From positions 186,001-250,000 of the forward strand of contig JABYQQ010000008.1 of NCBI GenBank assembly GCA_022605405.1: a stretch of DNA of 64,000 nucleotides. Direction: 5' to 3'. Under the pieces are notes generated by a model. It made no database searches. It was not told the DNA's origin and worked only from the letters and a program-made list of their open reading frames with translations. Each line of letters opens with the position of its first letter. The stretch's first letter is position 1. The translations under genes were made by a program, and so were the position numbers. Positions 22,869-35,700 of this stretch are shown here, piece by piece. Source of the DNA: Earliella scabrosa (taxonomy: Eukaryota > Basidiomycota > Agaricomycetes > Polyporales > Polyporaceae).

Positions 22869-25265
22869 TCACTCCTCGTCAGCCCAGCGAGGGAGCCATT
22901 CCTCCCAGCCGGCCCATTCGTCTTCCTCCTGATCCCAGAAGCTCGCATCGGGCTCCTCGCTCTCATGACGATGGTGAGGCCCGCCCGGCTTCCTCATCGG
23001 ATTGAGGAGCTTCTCGACGACATGGATCACCCCATTACGCATGGGAATGTCCGGAAGCTCGACCTTCACGCCATGCGCGAATATGATCGTCTCGTAATGC
23101 GCGTTGTGGTGCTTGGGACCCTTCCGCGGAGGGATCGGGAGCGGGAACTTGTGCTCGACCTGCACGACGTGCACATGCAAGGAGTGGTTCGCGAGCAGCG
23201 TCGGCGCCGTCACGTTCTGCGAGAATGCTACGGGGGGCGGGTGGTGCGGGAACGGAGGCTTGTGCGGAGGTCGAGGTGGATGGTCGGGCGGGTGACGAGG
23301 TTCGTCGCCCGGTGGGGAATGAGGATGATGAGGTTCCGGAGGACCGGGGAACGGATGGGGCAAACCGTCGTCCCGAGGAGGGAAGGGGGGAGGCGGAGGA
23401 AGGGGCCCGCCACAATGGTGCGGGGCGAAAGGCGGCGAGCGCGGGATGAAGGGGTTCGAGCACGCAGCAGCTGGAGATAGAGTCGCCGTCAGCCCTGTGT
23501 AAGTTTGAGTTTGAGTAACGGGTACTTACCAACAGGGGGGAAGGGAGGATGAACCGGCATCACTGGCCACGATTCGTCAATCCGAGCGTTGCATGGGAAA
23601 TGCCCGATCTTCCGTATCGCACCATCCCCGGTTGGGGATATAGTATCGCGCAGCAAATCTGCAATGTCACCACTGCCGTATGTCAGCTCTCCAAACAACT
23701 GACCCCGTTTGGAGTCAAGGGAGGTAAACTTGACATCGGAATCGGAGGCATTGTGGAGATAGTCTGTGATACCATGTTCAGCATCCCACCCAGGTTGTGA
23801 TTAATCAATGTCTAGACCTACTGCTGTGCAGGACGAACTCCGGGACGATGTGGAATTGAAGTAGCTTCTTGAGTACCTTCTCTCCGAAGGGCGAGAAAAG
23901 GAACAGCCTCAGCTTCCGGGGCAGACGGGCGAACGCCTTGTTGGTCGGCGCGAAGAACGTGACTGCGGGAGAGCCTGCGACCGACCCCTCGGAATTGCGC
24001 CACTCGACATCGTCGGTTAGTCCGACACGTTGCAGCGCGGAAGTCTGAACAGACGAGGCGTGAGACTGCTATCTGACAATAATGATGGGATGTGACAGAC
24101 CAATGTGGAGAAGACTTGAGGAAGGATGAAGGATGCCTGGAAGATCGAGGGCGGCGGGAGGACGGGACCGCTTACGACATGGATCAAACCTATGACACGA
24201 GCAGGGATCAGTGGTCCTGACTACGGGGCCGAAGCATACGGTCGAGTCAACGCACCGTTCGAGGCCGGAAGATCGGGTCGGACGATCTTCGCGAACAGGT
24301 TCACTGTGAAGAGCGGAATGATGCCTGGCGCCCGACCGACGCGTACTCGTAGCGGCTCCCCGTCGAGGGAGCCATCGGAGAGTGCGAGCGATGTTGCATG
24401 AGTCAGGTTGCTCGCGAGCTCGGAGAGCGGGACGCTGGTAGGCAGAATCTGGTACAAGAAGATGTACTTGAATAGTTTCTTCAGTACTTCGTCGTCCGGT
24501 TTGACGCTGCTCATGAGACTTTCTGCGGTGGCGAGCATAGTGCCATAGTCATGACCGACAGCAAAGTCATCGTCATCATGACCGGGGGGCCCTGGCGGTG
24601 GCGGTGGGCGTTTGGGGAAACCCCAGTCGGGAAGAGCGAACAACGTGATGCTGACGGTGCACGCTGGTCAGCGAAATGTGGATAGAGCGTGGACGACAGA
24701 CTCACTTGGCCGACGTATCGTTCAGTATTTTGGTGATGTCTTCCGTGTAGTTCACCAGCTTGAAGAGACGAGAAAAACTGCGAAGCGGACACCGATGATC
24801 AGACGGCGCTAGCAATGTTGATGAGGTGGTTACTTACTGAGGGTCGCCTTCCAACCATTGGTAGATTGTCTTATTCGGTGCACCCGGAGGCGGATGAGGA
24901 CCAGGTTTAGGGAACGGACCATGCGGGTCGTGAGGCGGCCCCGACGGGTGTTGCGGGCGCGGTGGCCAGGGTTCCGGAACCTCCGGCGGTGGAACTGGCC
25001 CGAAGGGGTTCGGTTCCTGTGTATCCTCTGTGTAGTGTGTGCTATACGCGGTGTCCATCACGAGCTGAGGGTGTTCGGCAGCTCGATTCCATTGGATTCC
25101 ATCTTCTGGAGCGATATGTTCATTGCTGGGAAGCGGCGACCTACACGGGCGTCTGTCAAGGTCTGGTTCGACTCGCTCAGCTACAAGGACATCGCCCGGG
25201 TCGGGGAGAGCAGAGACAAGGAGGCTCCCGTACACGACCGCGAGCACGGTGCGTGGCAGCAACAT
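22869..25265 (-). CDS. Secreted FAS1 (fasciclin) domain protein with Pro/His-rich linkers
   Basis: Exons (minus): 25265-24838, 24777-24706, 24650-24256, 24189-24101, 24044-23822, 23763-23530, 23470-22869; 680 aa, phases close. An N-terminal hydrophobic signal (RTVLAVVYGSLLVSA) suggests export. Two FAS1 modules are visible. The first (about 130-310) runs from TIYQWLEGDPQFSRL to ITLFALPDWGF and NGLIHVV. The second (about 310-660) has VTFFAPTNKAFARLP, LLQFHIVPEFVLHS and a late NGVIHVVEKLL. FAS1 domains mediate adhesion and wall interaction. Both modules are interrupted by long Pro/His/Gly/Asp-rich insertions, for example around residues 85-128 and 500-570. There is no C-terminal GPI-type hydrophobic tail; the end is acidic with repeated tryptophans. 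Function beyond surface adhesion is not inferable. Confidence 0.85.
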
Positions 25266-25701
25266 GTCGGATGGAAAGGCGGAGGCGGACTTAGTCGCGC
25301 AGTCAACTTGGGTTTAAGTAGTTGCTGCGCACACGTTATGACGTGCGCGTTGATGGTACTGAGCATAACCGCCGGCGCCGTAACACGCAGCCGCAGCAGA
25401 GGCACAGCGCTCAGAAGGGAGTAGGCTGGAGTAGGTTGGTCTATGGCGATCTATCAACTCCCGACGTTCGGAATGGCGCGATCGTGGACGTCCGCAGCGC
25501 ATGCGCATACCGCATATCCGCCCAACGGCTCCGATCGACCCACACAAGGAACATGGAAGATCCATGACCGAGTGCGCCATGCACTGAAGCAAGACTCTAC
25601 GCGCGGAAGCTCATGGAGATTTGCAATCGCTGGAAGAGGAACAATTGAGACAAAATGTGACAATATACAGAGGTCGTGAGCGGGATGGGTATAGAGTCCG
25701 T
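25266..25701. other. Intergenic: promoter of the FAS1 gene and 3' flank of VMA1
   Basis: About 430 bp. No coding or RNA feature seen. Confidence 0.4.
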
Positions 25702-28102
25702 TTACTCTACCAGCTGGCGGAACTTCTCCTGGATTTCGCTATACAATGCATCCATCTTCTGCTTGATGGGCTCCCTCCCTTGCGACGGCGACTAGTACAT
25801 GTCGTGCTCAGCGAAAACCGCGAACAAGACAAGGCAGAAGTGAGTTACATACCTCGAACTTCATCTGCGAGAGCTTGAACATGAGGTCGGACGCCGAGTC
25901 GCGGATCTTCGCGAAGGTGACATCGCCCGACGCGACCGCCTTCTGCGCGGCATCGTGGAACGCGACAAAGTTGCGCAGCATCGCGCTCGTCTTGTAGAAT
26001 GGACAGTAGCGGTCGTACTCGCTCATGCCGTTCTGCTGCAGGAAGTCGTCCTTGAGCATGCGCGCGACCTCGAGCGTGATCTTGTCGTTCTCGCCGAGAG
26101 CACTCTTGCCGACAAGCTGGACAATCTCAGAAAGATCCTCCTCCTTCTGCAGGATCTCCTTCGTCTTTGTCCGGAGCTCGACGAAACCGGGCTCGGTGGT
26201 CTCGTAGTGAGGCTCGAGCACCTTGGTGTACTTGGAGTACGACAAGGACCAGTTGACGGACGGGAAGTGCTTCCGTTGCGCGAGCTTCTTGTCGAGACCC
26301 CAGAAGACCTGAACGATACTGAGTGTCGCTGCCGTGACAGGGTCCGAGAAGTCACCACCGGGAGGCGACACGCTGATGCGCAATGTGAGTAGATGCACAA
26401 CCAGACCTCTTCTGTCGCGAACTTACGCGCCGACAATGGATACCGTGCCTTGACGAACAGGGTTACCCAAGCAAGTGACCTTCCCAGCACGCTCGTAGAA
26501 ACCAGCCAACTTGGTACCGAGATAAGCAGGGTAACCCGAGTCAGCCGGCATCTCCGCGAGACGACCGGAGATTTCACGCAACGCCTCTGCCCAACGAGAG
26601 GTGGAGTCCGCCATCATGGAAACGTTGGTACCCTGGTCACGGAAGTACTCCGCAAGCGTGATGCCGGTGTAAATGGACGCTTCCCGAGCCGCCACGGGCA
26701 TGTTGGACGTGTTTGCGACGAGGGTGGTACGCTTCATGATGGGCTCTTGACGGTCGCCGACCTCCATGGTGAGTTCGGGGAACTATGACACAATGAGTAC
26801 CTGTGATACTGTCGTAGGTCGAGTAACCACTGACATCCATCAATACTTCGGCCATCTGTCGAAGAACATGAGCTTTGCGTCGCCGAAGACTTGTAATCCA
26901 CCACATACCTCGTTACCACGCTCTCCACAACCTACGTAGATGATGATATCGCTGTTCGAGAACTTCGAGAGTGCCTGAGAGATGACAGTCTTTCCACAAC
27001 CGAAAGCACCCGGAATGGCGGTCGTTCCACCTTGCACGCAACTGGCAGCATCATGAGGCTACGTGCGAATCACGTATAGACAGCAGCACTCACGGGAAGA
27101 GAGCATCGAGGATACGTTGTCCAGTGAGAAGAGGATAATTCGCGGTGTGCTTCTCCGCTACAGGACGCGGTGCACGGACGGGCCACACTTGCATCATAGT
27201 GTGCTTCGTGGTCTTGCCGTCGAACTCTGTCTCCAGCACGATATCCTGTCATGGAACATACCGATGAGGTCCCCTGAACTAAGCCAGTCAATCTGTCTGC
27301 TCACATCCACAGCATAACTACCCTTCTCAGCGATGTAGGTGATGGTACCGAGGCCGCGAGGTCCAAGCATAATCTTGTGGTTGTCAACGAGGGAGTTCTC
27401 GTACACGCGCCCGAATATGTCACCTCCAGATATGTGGTCGCCAACCTACATTACGCGTAGAAGGTGAGCAAATCAAAGTGAGCGGCGCGGCAACTGCACG
27501 CACCTTGAAGTTAACGGGGTTAAAGTCCCACTTCAATGACCGTTCGAGCGCATCAGTGTTGATACCACGGGGAATGTATATTGACTTGGAGAGTTCTTGG
27601 ATGGACTGCATTGCTTCAGTATCCCCGGCATCGAGAAGATCTTGGAAGGGGAGACTCACTCGTAGTGGACGCTGAATACCATCGACAATGTTACCCATCA
27701 GGCCTGATATATTCTTAGCACGGAATTTCTCAGCTTGTTGTATGCATGCGTACCAGGTCCGAGCTCGACACTGAGAGGCTTCCCTGTCCGAAGGACTGGA
27801 TCGCCGACAGTAACGCCGGAGGTCTCCTCGTATACTTGGATCGTCGCCTTGTCCGCATCGATTCGAATAACCTCTGCGCATCCAATTCAGCGATATAGAA
27901 TGTGGTTAAGCCACCGTTTTGACGCACCGCCGACAAGCTCATCGTGTCCGACACGGACGAGTTCGTACATGGCGGAGCCGGTCATGTTCTCCGCAATGAC
28001 GACAGGGCCAGAGACACCGAAAACCTGGCCGAAGCGGGACTCGCGGTCTTCATCCCTGACCTTGGGGAGGTCTCTCTTCGCGTTTGAGAGTGCGCCGGCC
28101 AT
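25702..28102 (-). CDS. VMA1: V-type ATPase catalytic subunit A
   Basis: Exons (minus): 28102-27928, 27873-27754, 27703-27504, 27445-27305, 27245-27094, 27041-26909, 26855-26835, 26782-26427, 26372-25853, 25791-25702; 635 aa, phases close. Subunit A hydrolyses ATP in the V1 sector that acidifies the vacuole and endosomes. P-loop GAFGCGKT at 274-281, then [11 protein letters not shown], the segment [19 protein letters not shown], and [11 protein letters not shown] are all diagnostic. It lacks the VMA1 intein known from some yeasts: the sequence runs uninterrupted through the P-loop and [10 protein letters not shown] sites. Exon 7 is only 21 nt and encodes MAEVLMD. It is divergent from RPT1 across 274 bp. 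Confidence 0.97.
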
Positions 28103-28376
28103 TATGGAGGAGGGTAGGGAGGACGAGGGGCGGGAGCGCACAGAACTTGGCAATGGACGAGCGGAGGCAGGGCCGACTGACGACAGTCGCCCCAGTCGGG
28201 CAGCCAGTCGGGAGCTTGCGTCAGAGTCTGGTATACCCAAATAAGGAAGCACGAGCGCTCGTACACGCGCTTACGCGTGGACTGACGCGTCCTTCCAAGT
28301 GGCTAGCGCTTCTGACCAAGCGTGCGCACTTCACACTTCTCTCCCTCTCCATTCGACTACCACCACTGCACGTACA
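28103..28376. promoter_or_regulatory. Compact divergent promoter, VMA1 / RPT1
   Basis: Only 274 bp separate the two start codons. Two ACGCGT hexamers sit close together (28273-28278 and 28285-28290), and the RPT1 side is CT-rich. Co-regulation is possible but unproven. Confidence 0.4.
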
Positions 28377-30282
<1,906 letters not shown>

Positions 30283-30580
30283 ATCAGTAGTCTACGCGTC
30301 GCATGTCTTTTATTCTGTGTTATGCTATCGGACGTTTTGGCATTCATGCCTGTGCGCATGCGCAGTTTCGGCGAGTGACTAGTGAACAACGAACGCTCCA
30401 TAACGATGTACCTTGGACAGTCGGCGTCTATGAGGCTGAGACACGCGCTGAGCGCGTCATTGGTCCCTGTCTCGCGTCGCGTCTTGGTCCTAGCTCCGTC
30501 CACAAACGCCCCCATGACATGAGCCCCCGTCCATTCTGCCTCGCCCGCCCTCTCTTCCTCTCTCCTCCACCAGTCGCAAG
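30283..30580. other. Intergenic RPT1 / mitochondrial kinase
   Basis: About 300 bp; the right half is CT-rich next to the kinase ATG. Nothing else seen. Confidence 0.4.
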
Positions 30581-32243
30581 ATGTCCAACATGAAGAGGTC
30601 GACGGCCATCTCGCGCATGCTCCTTCGCGCCCCCGTATCTCGTCGTCACACTCCCTTGCTAGCCTATGCTCGTCTGCAACCATCACATTCTAGCTACCAT
30701 ACCGTCAGTCCACGCCAACAGCAGTTCCCCTTCCACGCTCAACTCCCTCAAGACGATGGGCTCGCCCCAGCTGAGCTCTCGCGATTGATCGAAGAGCACG
30801 CGAAACAACCCCGTCTCCCCCTCACCCTCTCCAAACTTCTCTCATTCGCTCGCCCGCTCACCCCGGAGTCCGTCCTCGAATCCGTTCGGTATGTAACCAC
30901 GGAGATTCCGCGCATGCTCGCCATGCGCGCCCGGTCGCTCGAAGCGCTTCCGTTCATCGTCGGGATGAACCCGTTCATTGCGAAGGTCCTGCAGGCGCAC
31001 CGGAGCTCGTTCCAGTTTCTCATCACACACCCGCCCATCAAGACACTCGAGCAGAATGCGCGTTTCATCGAGCATCTGGCGGACCTTGTGCACAGCCATG
31101 CGCATGACATCCCGGCGATGGCGAAAGGGTGAGTGCGTCTCCACTGGTCTCGCGAGCATAGTCTGATAACTCTCGACCCCCCACCGCTCGCTAACAGCTT
31201 CCAGGAATGTCAGCGTTATATGACGTCTGAGCAGATCAGCGAGTTCTTGGATAGTACGATACGCAACCGCATAGCGGTACGACTGATTGCGGAACAGCAC
31301 ATTGCTATCTCCCGAGCCCTTGCACACGGCGACAATGACGGTAACCACGTCGGAGTCGTGGACTTTCAGTGCTCCCCCAAGGAGTTAATCGGGGTGTGCG
31401 GCCAGTTTGTCAGTGACTTGTGCGAGGCCACTCTCGGCGCGAGCCCGCGCATTGTCATCGACGGAGATGCGGACGCGACCTTTGCGTGAGTGTGGCAGTT
31501 GGCCTCGTGTGCTCATTCGCCCTGCTGACTTTCTGGCCACAGCTACGTGCCCGTGCATTTGGAGTACATTCTCACCGAAATTCTCAAGAACTCCTTCCGT
31601 GCGACGGTCGAATGGCACCAGCGCCACCACTCTGCATCCTCCACCGCACCCATTCCCCCAGTGCACATCACCATCGCCACCCAGCCCCGCGAAGACTGGC
31701 CCTCCCGCTCGCCGCCGCACCCCGCCTCCCCGTTGTTCTCCGTGCACGCGCGGCCAACAAGTCCACGGCCCCGGTACCTCTTCCTCCGCGTCCGCGACCA
31801 GGGCGGAGGCGTCCCGCCCGCCAACATGTCGCGCATCTTCTCGTACTCGTTCACCACCGCCGGCCGCGGCGCGGAGGGCCACGGCTCGCACTGGGAGGAC
31901 GAGGGCATGGACGGCGGCCCGTACGCCGCGCAGCACATGAGCGGCGGCGCGGCCATCGACGCGGGCGGGTCGGGCGAGAGCCTCTTCTCGGACATGGTCA
32001 GCCGCGGCGTGCAGACGGGCATGGGCACGATCGCTGGCCTTGGGTACGGGCTGCCGATGAGCAAGCTGTATGCGAGATACTTTGGGGGCTCGCTCGACTT
32101 CAAGTCTTTGGATGGCTGGGGTGCGTGCTCCCTTGTGTCTCTTAGTCGGACAATCAAGCTAACCTCCATCTTCTCGCATCCTAGGAAGCGATGTATTCAT
32201 AAAGCTCCGCTGTCTCGACGACGGCGGAGATGTAGAAATTTAG
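30581..32243 (+). CDS. Mitochondrial PDK/BCKDK-family protein kinase
   Basis: Exons 30581-31128, 31198-31485, 31543-32120, 32185-32243; 490 aa. These GHKL-fold kinases inactivate the pyruvate or branched-chain ketoacid dehydrogenase complex by Ser phosphorylation in the matrix. The N-terminus is Arg/Ser-rich (SRMLLRAPVSRRHTPLL), a mitochondrial presequence. The helical regulatory domain has LTLSKLLSFARPLTPESVL and RIAVRLIAEQHIAISRAL. The ATP site has the N-box EILKNSFRATVEWH, the G1 box VRDQGGGVP and the G2 segment GLGYGLPMSKLYARYFGG. Two insertions stand out: a Pro/His-rich one before the G1 box (about residues 325-365) and a Gly-rich one in the ATP lid between FSYSFTTAG and GLGYGLP. Which substrate complex it serves cannot be decided. 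Confidence 0.9.
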
Positions 32244-32745
32244 TCTATCTTAGCTCCCAAGTTAATTGTACAACATACGGAAATCATAGTCGACAGCAGA
32301 GCTTAGGGTACCGACGGAACCCAGCAGGTCGAGTTTAGGAAGAAAGAGGCATACGTGACAAAGACATAAGTTCAACGCTTACACGTCGCAAGCGGACCTG
32401 TTTGCGAGAGACGAGCACCGCACAAGTGCGGCTGGATTATATTGCGAAGATGATGGATGCGATCGTGAAATAGTGAGGTAGCGGACACGCCGGAAGACAA
32501 TAACAACAACGCTCGATGTGCGAGATTGGATGGAGGAACGTGGGTGGGATGCGTCAAGGGAATAAAGTACAGGGAACCGAATGGGTATGGGATAGCAAGG
32601 ACCAACTAGAACAGACCAGCTCGAAATTCGTCAGCATAGTGTAGATATCGTGGATAGTCTGCAGAGGGGAATGCGATTAGGGTAGCAGGAGTCCATAAGA
32701 AGGCCGGTCATGAATGGAGATCATCTTGTAGTCTACGCAAGCTCA
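32244..32745. other. Convergent 3' intergenic region, kinase / DYRK
   Basis: 500 bp between two convergent stops; AT-richer than its surroundings and without a supported gene. The DYRK gene could extend slightly into it through an extra 3' intron. Confidence 0.4.
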
Positions 32746-35700
32746 TTAGCTGGTGTTGGATGAACAGACGGGAGTCAGGCTCACCATAGTGCGGCTGGAG
32801 TGATATGAGGATATGGATTGCGCTTGCGATGACCGATAAGACCTAGATGTGGAGCCAAGAGTGTTGTGCCCACTCGTGCTGCTCGGGGTGCTGGGCACCG
32901 CGAGGGTGCGAGAGCTGCGAGCAGTGAGCGGGGTGGGGGCGCTGATAAGCGACTTCTTCGGGGTCTCGGTGACCTTGGTGCTGCGACTACCGAGGTTCGA
33001 CGAGGCCGACTGCAACAGTGCCTTGGCGGTGCTGGGGGTCGGGTTGGTGACCTTGGACCGACGTCCAGCAGTGATGTACGGGTGTCGGAGCGCAGCCTGT
33101 GGCTTCAACCGGCGCTCGGGGTCCCACACAAGGCACTTGGAGATGAAGTCGACGAAGAGGTCATCGGAGGGGTTCTTCAGCGCCTGTGCCAGCGTTTTGG
33201 TGCCAGGTCGTCGCCTCTTGCCCTTCGAGTTCACCACAGGTCTAGGGGCTCCAGTAGTGTCTACGCGCCTTGTGTGAGCTCAGCATTACTGCAACCATAC
33301 AGATGCACGTACCGAAAAAGAGCCTCTTGCGCGAGCTGCGGTTGATGAAGTCCTTGTCCGGCACGCCGAGTACTTCCATGATACAAGCAAGCTGTTCTTG
33401 CTCGTTCTCGCCAGGGAAGATCGGGAAGCCGGTGTAGAGCTCCGCCATGATGCAGCCGAGGCTCCACATGTCGATAGCCATATGATAGTTCATGCCGAGG
33501 ATGACCTCCGGGGACCGGTAGAAACGGCTCTGAATGTAAGTGTAGACTGGCACACATTGTCAGCATCGAGTCATCGGGTGCGCCGCGGGGATAGGCTCAC
33601 TTTTCTCGTGTTCAAAACAGCTGCTACCGAAATCGATAACCTTGATCGCGCTCTTTGCGGGGTGTCGCAAAAGAACGTTCTATCGCCGCCGTCAGCGAGA
33701 GGCATAGAAAGCTACTGCGGATTAACATACCTCAGGCTTGAGATCACAGTGAACGATACGATGGTGGCGCATGAGTGCAAGTGATTGCAGCATCTGGCTC
33801 GTAAAGCGGCGAATGAGACCAGTCGTGAACCCGTGGAAGTTGTTCGCCTTGATGAGCTCATAGAGGTTAATGCTCAGCAGCTCCATCGCAATGCAGAGAT
33901 GACCGCGGAAGTAGAAGTGCTCGGTCATCTTGATGACATGGTGCTTCTCATCGGAATCCTGTCAAGCAATGAGCGACGTCGATCCGGCAGCGTTGGGCCA
34001 CAGCAACGCACCCATTTGCGCAGACTATCGAGTATCTTGATCTCTACAAGAGCTTGGTGGTGGAAGCGCTTCTTGTTCCGGATGATCTTGATCGCCACAG
34101 ACTCCCCGGTGCAGTGGTCACGGCAGTGAAGCACCTGTCCGAAGGAGCCCTTACCCAAGGTGTCGACGATCTCGTAACGGTAGGCCAGGTGGTCGCGGTT
34201 GATAACTTGGTAGTCTCCCCGCTCGTCGTCGTAGCCATGGTTGTTTGTCGTGTTATCGGGTGTTGCCATCTTTTTCTCGCTCCGGGCGCCAATATAGTAT
34301 ACCGATTCGTAGTCCAGGATCTCCTTGCACTCGTACTCGGACAACCAGCGCGCCTGTTCGCTCTTGAGGACAGCTGAGAAAATAGGAACGATGGTGAGAT
34401 TGATACGAGAGCCTAGAAGCAAAGAGCATACCTTGTGGTGACATAGCAAGAGCAGGCGGAATGGGCTCGGGGAAGCGGAGCATGGCGTCGAGGTCCTCCT
34501 GAGTCGAACCGTTCTGCAGCTTCTTCGCCTGCTGCCGCTTGATGTACTGCATCATCTCCTCGTCGCCAAGCAGCTCCTCCTCGTCGACCGAGCTCGGGGC
34601 AGGTGAAGGCGTCGAGAGCGATTGCCGGCTGCCAGACGGCGTCCCAATCGTTTGCTGTATGCTGGCCGTCGAAGACGAGTTGTTCGAAGACCGAGCCGTC
34701 GGCAGCGAGACCTTGGGGCTGAGCAGCTTCAAGCCCTTCGAGGGCGACAGAGCCGAGAAGCGATGGTGCGAATGCGTCGTCGGCTGCTGTGGCTGGTCGT
34801 GGGCGCCCGAGTTGGTCGACGCCACCGAGCTGGTCGACGACTTGCGCAGCCCGCCGAACGACATCGACTCGCGCTTGTTGCGGGGGATCGTGGACCCGTT
34901 CGTCGCCGCGTTCGCGGCCGACACCTGCCGAGGCACGCGTGAAGACGAGGTCTGAGGTGAAGCACGGACAGAGTTACGTGCCGTCTTGGTAGCAGAAACC
35001 TGTCCGTTCTCCAAGACGCCAAACTCGTTCATCGATTCGCTGCCCCCCGCCGGAGAGGCCCCGCGCGAAGACACGAGGCCGCTCGACGATCCTGCGATCA
35101 TGCTTGCCCGGCGACTGGTCCCGTTCGTCTTGAGCGTCGGCGAGTTCGCTGCTGAAGACCGGCTCGAGATCCGTGGAATCTTTGTCGGAGTTTCCTTGGA
35201 CAGCGCGGAAGACGTGTTCAGCGCGGACAGCGGCGGACCTTCCTTACCATCCCGCACGGCTGGCTGGAGGCCGCCGACAGAGGGAGAACCGGCGATGGTC
35301 GGGAGCTGGTGGCGACGAAGAGACTGGTCCGACTGCTTCTGCATCGAGCTGACCGTCTGAGAAGTGGCGCGGGTCGATGAGCCAGCCCTGACGGAGCCTG
35401 CGTTGGAATTCAAGCTCGACTGTGAAGACGACTTCAGGTTAGCCACACGCTGAGCAGTGGACGGAGGCAAGGCCGAGATCTGCATGGGGGGCATAGCCAC
35501 AGGTTCGGTTTTCTTGGGTGGTTGTTGGGCGGACGACAACGTCTGCACGCGGTGTGGTGTAAACGCGGGGCGGACCATATGCTCAGGAGGCAACAAACGC
35601 ACCTTTCCTCGCTTTCTGCCCATGAGAACCGAGATCCTGCTCTCGCTCCGATCTTTGTCGTCCTTCTTCGACTTCCTCTCGTCCGACGACGTCGCCGCCT

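Noticed and set aside
26909..27041. Possible VMA1 intein
   Set aside because: The nucleotide-binding region is continuous apart from ordinary introns; no intein blocks are present.
28273..28290. Paired ACGCGT hexamers in the VMA1/RPT1 promoter as a cell-cycle signal
   Set aside because: The hexamer is frequent by chance at this GC content and neither gene is cell-cycle regulated in known fungi.
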